In this document: piece by piece, positions 51,203 to 59,367 of the stretch
Layout: each line of letters starts with the position of its first letter
Position numbering within the stretch: the first letter of the stretch is position 1
Source: JAOUGY01 sp963785075
GTDB taxonomy: Bacteria; Actinomycetota; Acidimicrobiia; Spongiisociales; ZC4RG35
Assembly: GCA_963785075.1 (NCBI GenBank)
Contig: CAWATW010000010.1
Span: forward strand, 372,001 to 436,000
Direction of reading: 5' to 3'
Length of the DNA stretch: 64,000 nucleotides
Program-made: the position numbers and the translations under genes
Notes under the pieces: generated by a model
Seen by the model: the letters and a program-made list of their open reading frames with translations, nothing else
Told to the model about the DNA's origin: nothing
Database searches by the model: none

Positions 51203-51672
51203 CCACCGCACTCTGCCCCGGCAGTTTCGACCCGCCCACCAATGGCCACCTCGACGTGGTGAGACGGTGCGCAGCCGTGTTCGATCATCTCGTTGTCGCA
51301 GTCGTGGCGAACCCCTCGAAGTCGCCATTGTTCGACGCCGGTGAGCGGGTGGCGCTTCTCATGCAGGTGACGGACGACATCCCCAACGTGGAGATCGCGG
51401 CGTTCGATGGCCTGCTCGTCGACTTCGCCGAGAGCCGCAATGTCGATGTGCTCGTCAAGGGGCTCCGAGCGGGTACGGATTTCGACTACGAATTGCAGAT
51501 GGCGCAGATGAATCACACCTTGCGGGACGTCGACACGGTGTTCATCCCGACGGCTCCCGAGTGGAGCTACCTGTCGTCTTCCCTGGTTCGGGAGGTGGCT
51601 CGTCTGGGCGGAGACGTGAGCTCGCTCGTCCCGAACCAGGTGGCGGCCGCACTGAAGGAGAAACTGTCATGA
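51199..51672 (+). CDS. coaD: Phosphopantetheine adenylyltransferase
   Basis: 157 aa, the normal family length. ALCPGSFDPPTNGHLDVVRR carries the nucleotidyltransferase TxGH motif, and EWSYLSSSLVREVARLGGDV the C-terminal ISSTxxRE-like motif. It makes dephospho-CoA from 4'-phosphopantetheine and ATP, the penultimate step of coenzyme A synthesis. It overlaps rsmD upstream and the DivIVA-like gene downstream (51669-51672). Confidence 0.97.
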   Translation: MTTALCPGSFDPPTNGHLDVVRRCAAVFDHLVVAVVANPSKSPLFDAGERVALLMQVTDDIPNVEIAAFDGLLVDFAESRNVDVLVKGLRAGTDFDYELQMAQMNHTLRDVDTVFIPTAPEWSYLSSSLVREVARLGGDVSSLVPNQVAAALKEKLS

Positions 51673-52232
51673 GTGACCACGACGACGGCTACGGATCCGA
51701 CGACGACACGGTGGTGCCGATCGAGGCCGTTTCGCCCGAGCCCCGCATGCGAGCATCGGTGGGCGAGCTCCAGGACATGGTCGACGAGATGATCGCCCAG
51801 CTGGAGGCGGCGAAGTCGATGCCGCTGTCTGCGAACGTGCTCGTGGACCGTGAAGCGTTTCTCGAGATGCTCTACCGGCTGAGATCCGAGCTCCCCGACG
51901 AGCTTCGTGCCGCCCGATGGATGGTGCGGGAACGGGAGGCGTTCATCGCCCGGACCAACGAACGCGCCCATGAGATCGTGGAGCGGGCCCAGGCGGAGAG
52001 CAAGCGCCTCGTGTCGGAGTCCTATGTGCTGGCCGAAGCCGTCGAGGAGGCGAACATCTTGGTTCGGCGAGCTGAAGGGGAGTCGCGGCGGATGCGACTC
52101 GAAGCAGAGGACGAACTCGAGCGCGAGCTCGAGTCGGTCGAGCACCTGATGGCCGATCTGATCCGAAAGATCCACGGCGCCCGGGCCGAGCTGCACGAGG
52201 CCCGTCCACCCGCTCCCGAGGTCCCTTACTAG
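51669..52232 (+). CDS. DivIVA-like coiled-coil protein
   Basis: 187 aa from ATG 51669, overlapping the coaD stop. An acidic N-terminus (SDHDDGYGSDDD) is followed by a long coiled coil from about residue 35 to 175, rich in Glu, Arg and Ala (REREAFIARTNERAHEIVER, ESVEHLMADLIRKI). Actinobacteria often carry such a DivIVA/Wag31-related gene after coaD; a polar-growth or septum role is inferred. No enzymatic motif. Confidence 0.75.
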   Translation: MSDHDDGYGSDDDTVVPIEAVSPEPRMRASVGELQDMVDEMIAQLEAAKSMPLSANVLVDREAFLEMLYRLRSELPDELRAARWMVREREAFIARTNERAHEIVERAQAESKRLVSESYVLAEAVEEANILVRRAEGESRRMRLEAEDELERELESVEHLMADLIRKIHGARAELHEARPPAPEVPY

Positions 52233-52417
52233 GCGAGCTTCGCCGCCGGTCGGCCTTCAGCCCGTTGGGGTCCCGAGCCCGTGGCCTTTCGGGCGCGGGT
52301 CTGACGAGTTCGACCTGCGCCTTCGCGGGGCGACCTGGTCGTCGGAGCGGGTGTTCAGCGGGCCGACGCAGCCGACGCGGCGGCATCGTGCCCGGTGGAT
52401 CGCCTACATTTCCTCAC

Positions 52418-53953
52418 ATGATCGACGAGGTTCTGGCTGGGATTCGGAGTGATGCCACCGGGCGACGGCCAGGGGACGTGACGATCCTCGGAGGTGGGAT
52501 CGCCGGGCTGGTGGCTGCGTATGAGTTGGAGCGTCTCGGAGCAAAGGTGAAGCTCTACGAGGCCCGGCCGGTGTTGCAGGGGCGGATCCGTACGCACCGG
52601 TTCTCGGACGGGACCTACGGCGAGTTGGGACCGATGCGAATTCCTCTCCATCACGACGCCACCCGTCACTACATCGATGTCTGCGGACTGTCGCTTCGCC
52701 CGTTCATCACCTCGCACCAGAACCTCGACGGGTTCTATGACATCGCCGGCGTCGCGACCCGGATGCGGACCGCGATGATCGACCTGTATCCGATGTTCGA
52801 CTTGTCGTCGCAACAGCGGGCCGACTCGACGCCGCCGAAGATGCTCGGTCGGGCGGTCGCAGACGTGATCGAAGGGCTGACCGACGCCGAGCGAAACAGT
52901 CTGCGGACGCCGCACCTCGCCTCCGAGCGGCTGCGGCGGCTGGACGGCACCACGATGGCCGCATTCCTGACCGAGCGATGCGGGGCCGAAGCAGCGGAGC
53001 TGATCGGCCTGGCCACCGGGCTGGAGACGATGTACGGCCGGTCGACCATGATGCTGCTCCGGGACGCTCTCGTGTCGTCAGGAGACGGGTTCGACGAGAT
53101 AGTCGGTGGGATGGATCGACTTCCGGCCGGTCTGGCGAGCCGTCTGGAACACACCGAAGTCATGACTTCGACCGCCGTCCAGGGCATCCAGCGGATGGCA
53201 CACGGCGTGGAGCTCCGCCTCGAACGGGATGGGGAGCGCGTCACCGAGACCAGCGAGCGTGTGCTCTGCACGATGCCATTCTCGGTGCTGCGCCAGTTGG
53301 ACATCGATGGGGCATTCGACCGGGCCAAGCTGCGAGCCATTCGGCGCCTCGCCTACATGTCCTCCTCCAAGGTGCTGCTCCACACCCGGGAGCGATTCTG
53401 GGAGAGCCGTGACGGCATCGTGGGTGGTGCCTCTCAATCCGACCGGATCTGGCGGGCGTGCTACTACCCCTCGGACAACGCGACGATCGCTGCCGCTGCC
53501 ATCCCCGGGCAGAAGAGGTTCAACACGATGTACGGCGGCTACGACGGCGGTCGCTATGTCCCTGCGGATCCGTCCGTGTCGAACGGGCCAGGAGTCCTGC
53601 TTGGTTCCTACACCTGGGGCCAGGATGCCCGTCGGATCGGGTCGCTGCGCAGGGAGCAGCGCCGATCTACGGTGATCGCAGAGTTGAGTGCCATTCACCC
53701 CGCCATCGCGGAGCCGGGCATGGTCGACGACGACGCCTCGATGTTCTGGGACTCCGATCGATGGACGGCAGGGTCGTTCTGTGAGCCGGGTCCTGGCGAT
53801 CACACCGACCTGTTCGCCGACACCATCCGACCGGACGGGGTGGTCCACTTCGCGGGCGAGCACGCCTCGTACGATCCGGGGTGGATCCAAGGCGCCATCG
53901 AATCGGCGTTGCGGGCGGTGGCGGAGATCGTTGCCTCCTGGCATCCGCGTTGA
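52418..53953 (+). CDS. Flavin-dependent amine oxidase (monoamine/L-amino-acid oxidase family)
   Basis: 511 aa from ATG 52418. The FAD dinucleotide motif is TILGGGIAGLVAAYELERLG near residue 23, followed by LYEARPVLQGRIRT. The C-terminal FAD motif is HFAGEHASYDPGWIQGAIES. This layout is that of amine oxidases acting on amino acids or polyamines; tryptophan and phenylalanine oxidases share it. The substrate is unknown and no pathway partner is adjacent. The upstream 185 bases hold no gene. Confidence 0.88.
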   Translation: MIDEVLAGIRSDATGRRPGDVTILGGGIAGLVAAYELERLGAKVKLYEARPVLQGRIRTHRFSDGTYGELGPMRIPLHHDATRHYIDVCGLSLRPFITSHQNLDGFYDIAGVATRMRTAMIDLYPMFDLSSQQRADSTPPKMLGRAVADVIEGLTDAERNSLRTPHLASERLRRLDGTTMAAFLTERCGAEAAELIGLATGLETMYGRSTMMLLRDALVSSGDGFDEIVGGMDRLPAGLASRLEHTEVMTSTAVQGIQRMAHGVELRLERDGERVTETSERVLCTMPFSVLRQLDIDGAFDRAKLRAIRRLAYMSSSKVLLHTRERFWESRDGIVGGASQSDRIWRACYYPSDNATIAAAAIPGQKRFNTMYGGYDGGRYVPADPSVSNGPGVLLGSYTWGQDARRIGSLRREQRRSTVIAELSAIHPAIAEPGMVDDDASMFWDSDRWTAGSFCEPGPGDHTDLFADTIRPDGVVHFAGEHASYDPGWIQGAIESALRAVAEIVASWHPR

Positions 53954-53970
53954 TTCGGAAATATCTGGCC

Positions 53971-54068
53971 TTGACGGGACAGATATGAGTCGATTATGTA
54001 TAGATTATCTGACTAGACCAGCGTTTGGTCGTGACCAGGTGGACCACAAAGAGGCGAAAGGAGAGATC
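53971..54068 (+). promoter_or_regulatory. AT-rich hsp20 upstream region with direct repeats and competing hairpins
   Basis: TTGACG (53971-53976) is followed 18 bases later by TATGTA (53995-54000), a plausible promoter. GATTAT occurs twice, at 53992-53997 and 54003-54008, 11 bases apart, so on one face of the helix, flanked by AGTC and GACT. Downstream, TGGTC (54026-54030) can pair with GACCA at 54016-54020 or with ACCA-type partners at 54033-54046. This could be an operator and a leader RNA switch. It does not match the HspR HAIR or HrcA CIRCE consensus. Confidence 0.35.
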
Positions 54069-54476
54069 GTGACGATGGCGCATTTCGTCGATCCGTTCGA
54101 TGACGTCGACCGCGTGCTCGGGGCCCTGGGCGGCCAATGGCGCAGTGGGATCATGCCGATGGACGCCTTCGAGAAGGATGGTGTCTACACCCTCAGATTC
54201 GACCTGCCGGGAGCCGACCCGGGCGCGGTTGATGTCACTGTGGAGGGCAGTGTGCTCACGGTGACAGCCGAACGCCCGCGGGAAGAAACGGAGGACGTGA
54301 CCTGGATGTTGCGCGAGCGGCCCTCGGGCACACACCGGCGAGAGGTGCGACTGGGTGAGCGACTCGACGCCGGACGGGTCGAGGCAACCTACGACAACGG
54401 CGTTCTGACGGTGCAGATCCCGATGCGGGCCGAGGAACGCCCCAAGAAGATCTCGGTGTCGAACGGATCGGCCTAG
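54069..54476 (+). CDS. Small heat-shock protein, Hsp20 / alpha-crystallin family
   Basis: 135 aa from GTG 54069, five bases after AAGGAG; ATG 54075 is the alternative but its spacing is long. A short N-terminus (FVDPFDDVDRVLGALGG) precedes the alpha-crystallin domain: YTLRFDLPGADPGAVDVTVE, LTVTAERPREE, and the family motif LDAGRVEATYDNGVLTVQIP. The C-terminal tail ends RPKKISVSNGSA, containing the I-x-V type anchor (KISV). It is an ATP-independent holdase chaperone. A miniature DnaJ gene follows after 131 bases. Confidence 0.92.
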   Translation: MTMAHFVDPFDDVDRVLGALGGQWRSGIMPMDAFEKDGVYTLRFDLPGADPGAVDVTVEGSVLTVTAERPREETEDVTWMLRERPSGTHRREVRLGERLDAGRVEATYDNGVLTVQIPMRAEERPKKISVSNGSA

Positions 54477-54607
54477 CCGGCGTCGAGGCATCGTGATCCT
54501 GAGCGAACCGGGCGGCCTCGGCTCGACCCCGGCCACGAATCGCCGTGAGCGCCGTGTCTCGCCGAGTTCCATCAATCGTTCGTGCTCGATCTCGGTGAGG
54601 GCCGAGG

Positions 54608-55111
54608 ATGGCTGACATGAACCCGCACGATGTTCTCGGGATCGATCCCGGGGCCTCCGCGCAAGAGATCCGACAGGCGTTTCGGCGAGCCGTTCGACGG
54701 AACCATCCCGATACGTCGACGGGTACCGACGGCGGGGCAGCGGTGAGGGACGTGATCCTGGCGTATCGGGCCCTGACCGGACAACGCCTCCCGCCGGCGA
54801 GCGAGGCGACTGCGAGCGAGGGCACGGCGAGTTGGGATCAGCCGAGCACTCGCCGGATCACGGTGCGCCGTGTTCCGGCGGGTCACGGATCGTCCAGGCT
54901 CACGTCCAGATCGCAGACGTGCTCGTCCTGCGCCGGAGGCGGTTCGGTGTGGGTCGACGCGCCCTGTCGCATCTGTCACGGCCAAGGAGCCGTCACGCTG
55001 CTCGACGTCCGGCGTGCCCGTACCCTCCGCTGCGGTGCCTGCGGCGGGCGGGGCCGGCAGCGAGTCCTCGCACGGTGTCCGGTCTGCGCCGGGACAGGCA
55101 CCGGGCCCTGA
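54608..55111 (+). CDS. Miniature DnaJ: J domain plus four-repeat zinc-finger domain only
   Basis: 167 aa. The J domain opens NPHDVLGIDPGASAQEIRQA with HPD at 33-35. After a linker (60-100) come four CxxCxGxG motifs: CSSCAGGG (105), CRICHGQG (120), CGACGGRG (142) and CPVCAGTG (157). The glycine/phenylalanine region and the substrate-binding C-terminal domains of DnaJ are missing; the protein ends just after the fourth motif. It should activate DnaK-type ATPase and might hold or reduce clients through the zinc domain. ATG 54617 is an alternative start. Confidence 0.8.
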   Translation: MADMNPHDVLGIDPGASAQEIRQAFRRAVRRNHPDTSTGTDGGAAVRDVILAYRALTGQRLPPASEATASEGTASWDQPSTRRITVRRVPAGHGSSRLTSRSQTCSSCAGGGSVWVDAPCRICHGQGAVTLLDVRRARTLRCGACGGRGRQRVLARCPVCAGTGTGP

Positions 55112-55171
55112 ACGTCGCTCCCCGCTCCCTGCGCCTTCACCGTGGCCGGCGATGGGTGCGACAATGACCGG

Positions 55172-55690
55172 ATGACTGCCCGATTCCAGGTCTCCGATCT
55201 TCTCGCCCACCCCGGAACCGCCCGTTCTGAGAGCGGAGCCGTTCCGGTGTCGGTCGGTTTCACCAATGCCGCCATCGACGACATGGTCGAGTTCGAAGTC
55301 GATCTGCGATCGCTGAGCGATGGCGTCGTGGTCCGGGGTCATGCTCGTTCGACCGTCGATCTCACGTGCACGAGGTGCCTGACGACCTGGTCCCAGACCA
55401 CGGAGGTGCCCTTCGAGGCAGTGTTTCGCCGGCATCCCGATGAGGACGGAGACGAGCTGCCGATCGACTCGGGCGGGTGGATAGACCTTGGTCCCGTCGT
55501 TCACGACGAGGCGACGCTGGGTCTTCCGGAGCGCCCGTTGTGCAAGGAGGATTGCCTGGGACTTTGCCCCACGTGTGGAACCGACTTGAATGTGGAACCC
55601 TGCGAAGGGCATGGCGATACAATCGAATCGCCTTTTGCCGCACTCCGTCAGCTTTTCGCCGAAGAGTCGCCGCAGAAACCCGAGTCCTGA
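55172..55690 (+). CDS. DUF177 / YceD family protein
   Basis: 172 aa from ATG 55172. The family core is VDLTCTRCLTTW in the middle and LPERPLCKEDCLGLCPTCGT near residue 130, giving two Cys pairs that may bind zinc. DUF177 genes almost always precede rpmF; the protein is required for normal 23S rRNA accumulation in some species. Here rpmF starts 20 bases later. Role in ribosome assembly is inferred from this conserved context. Confidence 0.88.
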   Translation: MTARFQVSDLLAHPGTARSESGAVPVSVGFTNAAIDDMVEFEVDLRSLSDGVVVRGHARSTVDLTCTRCLTTWSQTTEVPFEAVFRRHPDEDGDELPIDSGGWIDLGPVVHDEATLGLPERPLCKEDCLGLCPTCGTDLNVEPCEGHGDTIESPFAALRQLFAEESPQKPES

Positions 55691-55710
55691 TCCCAGAAGG
55701 AGTGCGCACC

Positions 55711-55887
55711 ATGGCGGTGCCAAAGAAGAAGATGTCGCGGAGTCGGACGCGTCAACGCAAGTCTCAGTGGAAGGCGCAACGGCCGACCATGGCGACCTGT
55801 CCGCGGTGCAAGAGCCCCAAGCTGCCCCACCGGGTGTGCAAGGAATGCGGTACCTACAACGGCCGGGAAGTCCTCGAGACCGACTGA
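55711..55887 (+). CDS. rpmF: 50S ribosomal protein L32
   Basis: 58 aa from ATG 55711 with AGAAGGAG upstream. AVPKKKMSRSRTRQRKSQWK and the zinc-binding CPRCKSPKLPHRVCKECGTY are diagnostic of L32 with four cysteines. It lies between DUF177 and plsX, one base before the plsX start, the classical yceD-rpmF-plsX order. Confidence 0.97.
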   Translation: MAVPKKKMSRSRTRQRKSQWKAQRPTMATCPRCKSPKLPHRVCKECGTYNGREVLETD

Positions 55888-55888
55888 C

Positions 55889-56863
55889 GTGGCACGAATC
55901 GCCCTCGATGCGATGGGCGGCGACCACGCCCCGACGGAAACGGTTGCAGGTGCCGCGGATGCCGCGGCATTGGGCGTCGATGTCGTGCTGGTCGGGGACG
56001 AACCCCAAATCAGGCGGCATCTCGTGGAGACCGGTGTCGACCTGCCCATCGTCCATGCCCCGGAGATGGTGGACATGGGAGAGGATCCGGCGCGGGCCAT
56101 CCGCGAGAAACCGGATTCCTCGATCGTCTGCTGTGCCCGCATGGCGAAGCACGGCGAGGTCGCCGGGTACGTCTCGGCAGGATCGACGGGGGCTGCCATG
56201 GCTGCGGCTGCCATCGTGCTCGGCCGTGTCCCCGGAGTGCTCAGACCCACGATCGCATCGGTCATACCGAAGCCCACCGGGCAAACGGTGGTGCTCGACT
56301 CGGGAGCCAACCCGGAGGTCAAACCCGAGCATCTCGTGCAATTCGCCGCCATGGGAGCTGCGTTCGCCGAGGTCTACTTCGGTGTCGACCGAGCCCGAAT
56401 CGGGCTGTTGTCGATCGGGGAAGAGCGGGGCAAAGGACGTCAGCTGGAGCGCGACGCCTATGAGCTCCTGGAGCGCAGCGGCCTGGTGTTCGTCGGGAAC
56501 GTCGAAGGTCGCGACATCGCCTCGGCCAGCGCAGACGTGATCGTGACCGACGGATTCACCGGAAACGTCTTGCTGAAGGCCACCGAGGGAGTGGCGGCGA
56601 TGGTTGCCGGAATGGTCGCCGACGCACTCGCCCATGCGTCTCCCGACGTACGCGTCCAGGCACTCGAACTCCTCGAACCGTTGCGGAGCCGCCTGGATTA
56701 TGAGAACACAGGCGGCGCCCACCTGCTCGGCGCAGCGGGTGTGGTGGTGATCGCCCATGGATCGTCAACCAGGAGATCGATCAAGAACGCACTTGTCATG
56801 GCGAGAGAAGGCGCAGATCACGACCTCGTCCGTCGCGTCCGAGACCGGGTCTCACCGGTGTGA
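55889..56863 (+). CDS. plsX: Phosphate acyltransferase PlsX
   Basis: 324 aa from GTG 55889. IALDAMGGDHAPTETVAGA, VSAGSTGAAMAAA, VLDSGANPEVKPEHL and TDGFTGNVLLKATEG are PlsX hallmarks. It converts acyl-ACP to acyl-phosphate for PlsY (22.5 kb), linking fatty-acid and phospholipid synthesis. It overlaps rnc by four bases (GTGA, 56860-56863). Confidence 0.96.
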   Translation: MARIALDAMGGDHAPTETVAGAADAAALGVDVVLVGDEPQIRRHLVETGVDLPIVHAPEMVDMGEDPARAIREKPDSSIVCCARMAKHGEVAGYVSAGSTGAAMAAAAIVLGRVPGVLRPTIASVIPKPTGQTVVLDSGANPEVKPEHLVQFAAMGAAFAEVYFGVDRARIGLLSIGEERGKGRQLERDAYELLERSGLVFVGNVEGRDIASASADVIVTDGFTGNVLLKATEGVAAMVAGMVADALAHASPDVRVQALELLEPLRSRLDYENTGGAHLLGAAGVVVIAHGSSTRRSIKNALVMAREGADHDLVRRVRDRVSPV

Positions 56864-57528
56864 GTCGGGATGGCCTCGAGGAAGGTCTCGGGTACCGATT
56901 CACCGATGCCGCTCTCCTGGACAGGGCGCTCATCCATCGGTCTCACACCGCCGAGCATCCCGATCGATCGGACAACGAACGCCTGGAGTTCCTCGGTGAT
57001 GCCGTTCTGCAACTGGTCGTCACCCATTTCCTCTACGAGAACTATCCGGAGCTCCGGGAGGGTCAGCTGGCCAAGGTGCGGGCCGCCTGCGTCAATCGGG
57101 ACGAGCTTGCCGTCGTCGCCCGAAGGATCGACCTGGGAGAGCACATTCGGCTCGGTGTCGGCGAGCTGCAGTCGGGCGGTCGTGACAAGGGCTCGATCCT
57201 GGCCGACACCATGGAAGCGGTGATCGCAGCCGTGTACCTCGACGGGGGCCTGGAGCAAGCTCGCCGGATGATTCTCGGCCTGTGGTCGGACCTGATCGTT
57301 GGGAAGGCGGCGGATCCGGGATGGCGAGACTTCAAGACCCGGCTGCAGGAGCGACTTGCAGCCGATGGGAAGCGCCCCACCTACGTGGTGAACGGCAGCG
57401 GACCCGACCACGAGCGCGTCTTCACGGCTGTGGTGGAGATCGACGGGCGGACGCTGGGGGAAGGCGCCGGACGGTCGAAGAAAGAGGCGGAACAAGCTGC
57501 AGCCCGCGCTGCTCTCGATGGGGGTTGA
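56860..57528 (+). CDS. rnc: Ribonuclease III
   Basis: 222 aa from GTG 56860. The RNase III signature NERLEFLGDAVLQLV, the second metal site DTMEAVIAAVYLDGG and the C-terminal double-stranded-RNA-binding domain (FKTRLQERLAADGKRPTYVV, GAGRSKKEAEQAAARAAL) are all intact. It processes rRNA precursors and cleaves duplex RNA. Last gene of the ribosome/lipid cluster. Confidence 0.96.
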   Translation: MSRDGLEEGLGYRFTDAALLDRALIHRSHTAEHPDRSDNERLEFLGDAVLQLVVTHFLYENYPELREGQLAKVRAACVNRDELAVVARRIDLGEHIRLGVGELQSGGRDKGSILADTMEAVIAAVYLDGGLEQARRMILGLWSDLIVGKAADPGWRDFKTRLQERLAADGKRPTYVVNGSGPDHERVFTAVVEIDGRTLGEGAGRSKKEAEQAAARAALDGG

Positions 57529-57600
57529 TCGTGGGGTCGGCGCTGCCCATGGGCGGGCGCAGCACTCCACAGGGCAGTCGACCTCCTGCGTGAGGCCCCG

Positions 57601-58317
57601 TCAATCTCGGTGTTTCTCGGCCACCACCCGGGCCAGATACGCCTCGTCGGACAGTGAGGCGTCCGCTCCCCCGATTCTCGGCTCCAGCCTGCCCCGCAAC
57701 TGGGCGGCGTACCCGCTCCGAGAGTCGGGTGGGAGGCCGGGCGCCCTCGAGAGGAAGGACCGGATCACGCCGACCTCCTCCTGAGTGATCGCCGAGACGT
57801 CCCAGCGAGGATGTCCGCCATCGACGATCGGTGGCGCCGCCACCTGGGTGGCCCGGAAGCGATCGCGCACGACCACGGTGCGGGCGGCGAGGTCGCCTAT
57901 CCGCTGGCTTCGCTCGGTCGTGAACATCGAAATGATGCCCACTCCGAAGAGCAGCACGTCGATCGGTACGAACAAGGCCCGCACCACGGCAGACCCGAAG
58001 CCGATCGGCGCGCCCGTCACGCGGACCACCTTTATCCCGGCCGCCATCTTGCCGAGGGTGCGACCCCCATTGAGGGTTTCCATTCCCACCAGATAGGCAA
58101 ACGGGATGAACAGGGTCGCCAGGCTCAGCAGGCCCAAGGTCAGCAACGAGTCGGTGTCGACGGTTCGAACGCTCACGAGGCCGAGGAACAGGATCGCAGC
58201 ACCGAGGATGAGGCCGTCGAGCAGCCACGCCAGGGAGCGAGAGCCGATCCCGGCTATCGTCATGCGCACCGTCACGCCCTCGGACGTGGTGATTTCGAGT
58301 CGGTCTTGGAAGGTCAA
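57601..58317 (-). CDS. RDD family membrane protein
   Basis: 238 aa from TTG 58317. Residues 20-150 carry the RDD pattern: GIGSRSLAWLLDGLILGA, NGGRTLGKMAAGIKVVRVTG and SQRIGDLAARTVVVRDR, with about three helices. Function unknown; RDD proteins are linked to transport in a few species. The soluble tail of about 80 residues is not recognised. Its start is divergent from the SpoIIM-type gene by only 23 bases. No better in-frame start is seen upstream. Confidence 0.83.
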   Translation of the reverse strand: MTFQDRLEITTSEGVTVRMTIAGIGSRSLAWLLDGLILGAAILFLGLVSVRTVDTDSLLTLGLLSLATLFIPFAYLVGMETLNGGRTLGKMAAGIKVVRVTGAPIGFGSAVVRALFVPIDVLLFGVGIISMFTTERSQRIGDLAARTVVVRDRFRATQVAAPPIVDGGHPRWDVSAITQEEVGVIRSFLSRAPGLPPDSRSGYAAQLRGRLEPRIGGADASLSDEAYLARVVAEKHRD

Positions 58318-58340
58318 GCTGCATCGCCCATGATCAGGAC

Positions 58341-59309
58341 ATGAAGCTACCCGAGTTCATCGAGAGCGGCCAGCCTCGTTGGGACGAACTCGAATCGCTG
58401 AGCAGCGAGGCCGGCAGGCGGGCCGAGACACTTGGCCCCGAGAAGCTCCGACGGTTCGTCGAGCTGTACCGTTCGACCTCCGCCGACCTCGCGCTGGCTC
58501 GACGACTGTTCCCGGGCGACCCGGTGGCGGTGGCGCTGGAACGATCGGTGGTTCGCGCCCGGGGCCTGCTCTTCGACCGGACCGTTTCCCGAGATTCGAT
58601 CGCATCGTTCTTCGGATTCACGTATTGGCAGCTGATCGCACAGCGGTGGCGACAGATGGGGTTGGCTGCGGCGTTGTTGTTGATTCCTGCCGCCCTCGGC
58701 GTCGTGTGGGCCCTCTCTGATCCGTCTCGCGTGATCGCCGTGCTCCCTCCCGACTTTCTGTGGGTGACGGAGGCGGGCAGCACCGACCAGGGATACGGCA
58801 CGGCCGGACTCGTCGGCTTCTCGACCTACGTGATGCAGAACAACATACGGGTCACACTGCTCGCCTTCGTCTTGGGGATCACCTGGGGACTGATGACCGG
58901 ATATGTGGTGGTCCAGAACGGGCTCATCCTCGGCGCCGTCGCCGGTCTGGCGTTCGAGGCAGGAAACGGCGAGGTCTTCACGGCGGCTGTCGCCGCCCAC
59001 GGCATCCTGGAGCTCTCGTGTGTCGTGATCGGTGGAGGCACCGGATTGTCGCTGGCACGGGCGATTCTGAAGCCCGGCCATCTCACTCGCCGTGAATCGC
59101 TTGGTGTCGAGGCCAGATCGTCGGCGCTCGTTGCACTCGGCACCGTGCCCTGGCTGGTGCTCGCCGGGTTCATGGAAGGGTTCATATCCCGTACCGGGAC
59201 GACATGGGTGCCCGCCCTGATCATCGGGGTCGTGGTCGGAGGCGGCTACTGGTTCCTGGTCTGGTTCCTCGGTTGGCGCCGGCCCTCACTCGAAACGGCG
59301 AACGCCTGA
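58341..59309 (+). CDS. SpoIIM / DUF95 family membrane protein
   Basis: 322 aa from ATG 58341. A helical cytoplasmic N-terminus (about 1-100) precedes six membrane helices; YVMQNNIRVTLLAFVLGITW, GLILGAVAGLAFEAGNG and AHGILELSCVVIGGG are the family signatures. SpoIIM acts in peptidoglycan remodelling in sporulating Firmicutes, but non-sporulating Actinobacteria carry this homologue next to RDD and MoxR genes, so sporulation is not implied. Confidence 0.87.
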   Translation: MKLPEFIESGQPRWDELESLSSEAGRRAETLGPEKLRRFVELYRSTSADLALARRLFPGDPVAVALERSVVRARGLLFDRTVSRDSIASFFGFTYWQLIAQRWRQMGLAAALLLIPAALGVVWALSDPSRVIAVLPPDFLWVTEAGSTDQGYGTAGLVGFSTYVMQNNIRVTLLAFVLGITWGLMTGYVVVQNGLILGAVAGLAFEAGNGEVFTAAVAAHGILELSCVVIGGGTGLSLARAILKPGHLTRRESLGVEARSSALVALGTVPWLVLAGFMEGFISRTGTTWVPALIIGVVVGGGYWFLVWFLGWRRPSLETANA

Positions 59310-59367
59310 GAGTCGAGCCTCACCCGACGAGCGGTCGACGCGTCGGCCGACGCGGCCCTTTCGGAGC

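Noticed and set aside
53971..54068. HspR (HAIR) or HrcA (CIRCE) operator for hsp20
   Set aside because: CTTGAC and GAGTC fragments are present, but neither the CTTGAGT-N7-ACTCAAG nor the TTAGCACTC-N9-GAGTGCTAA pattern is met.
54572..56758. 728-residue minus-strand open frame
   Set aside because: It lies antisense to mini-dnaJ, DUF177, rpmF and plsX, all of which have clear family motifs; it is a high-GC shadow.
58341..59309. Evidence for sporulation from the SpoIIM homologue
   Set aside because: The family is widespread in non-sporulating Actinobacteria in the same RDD/MoxR neighbourhood, and no other sporulation gene is present.
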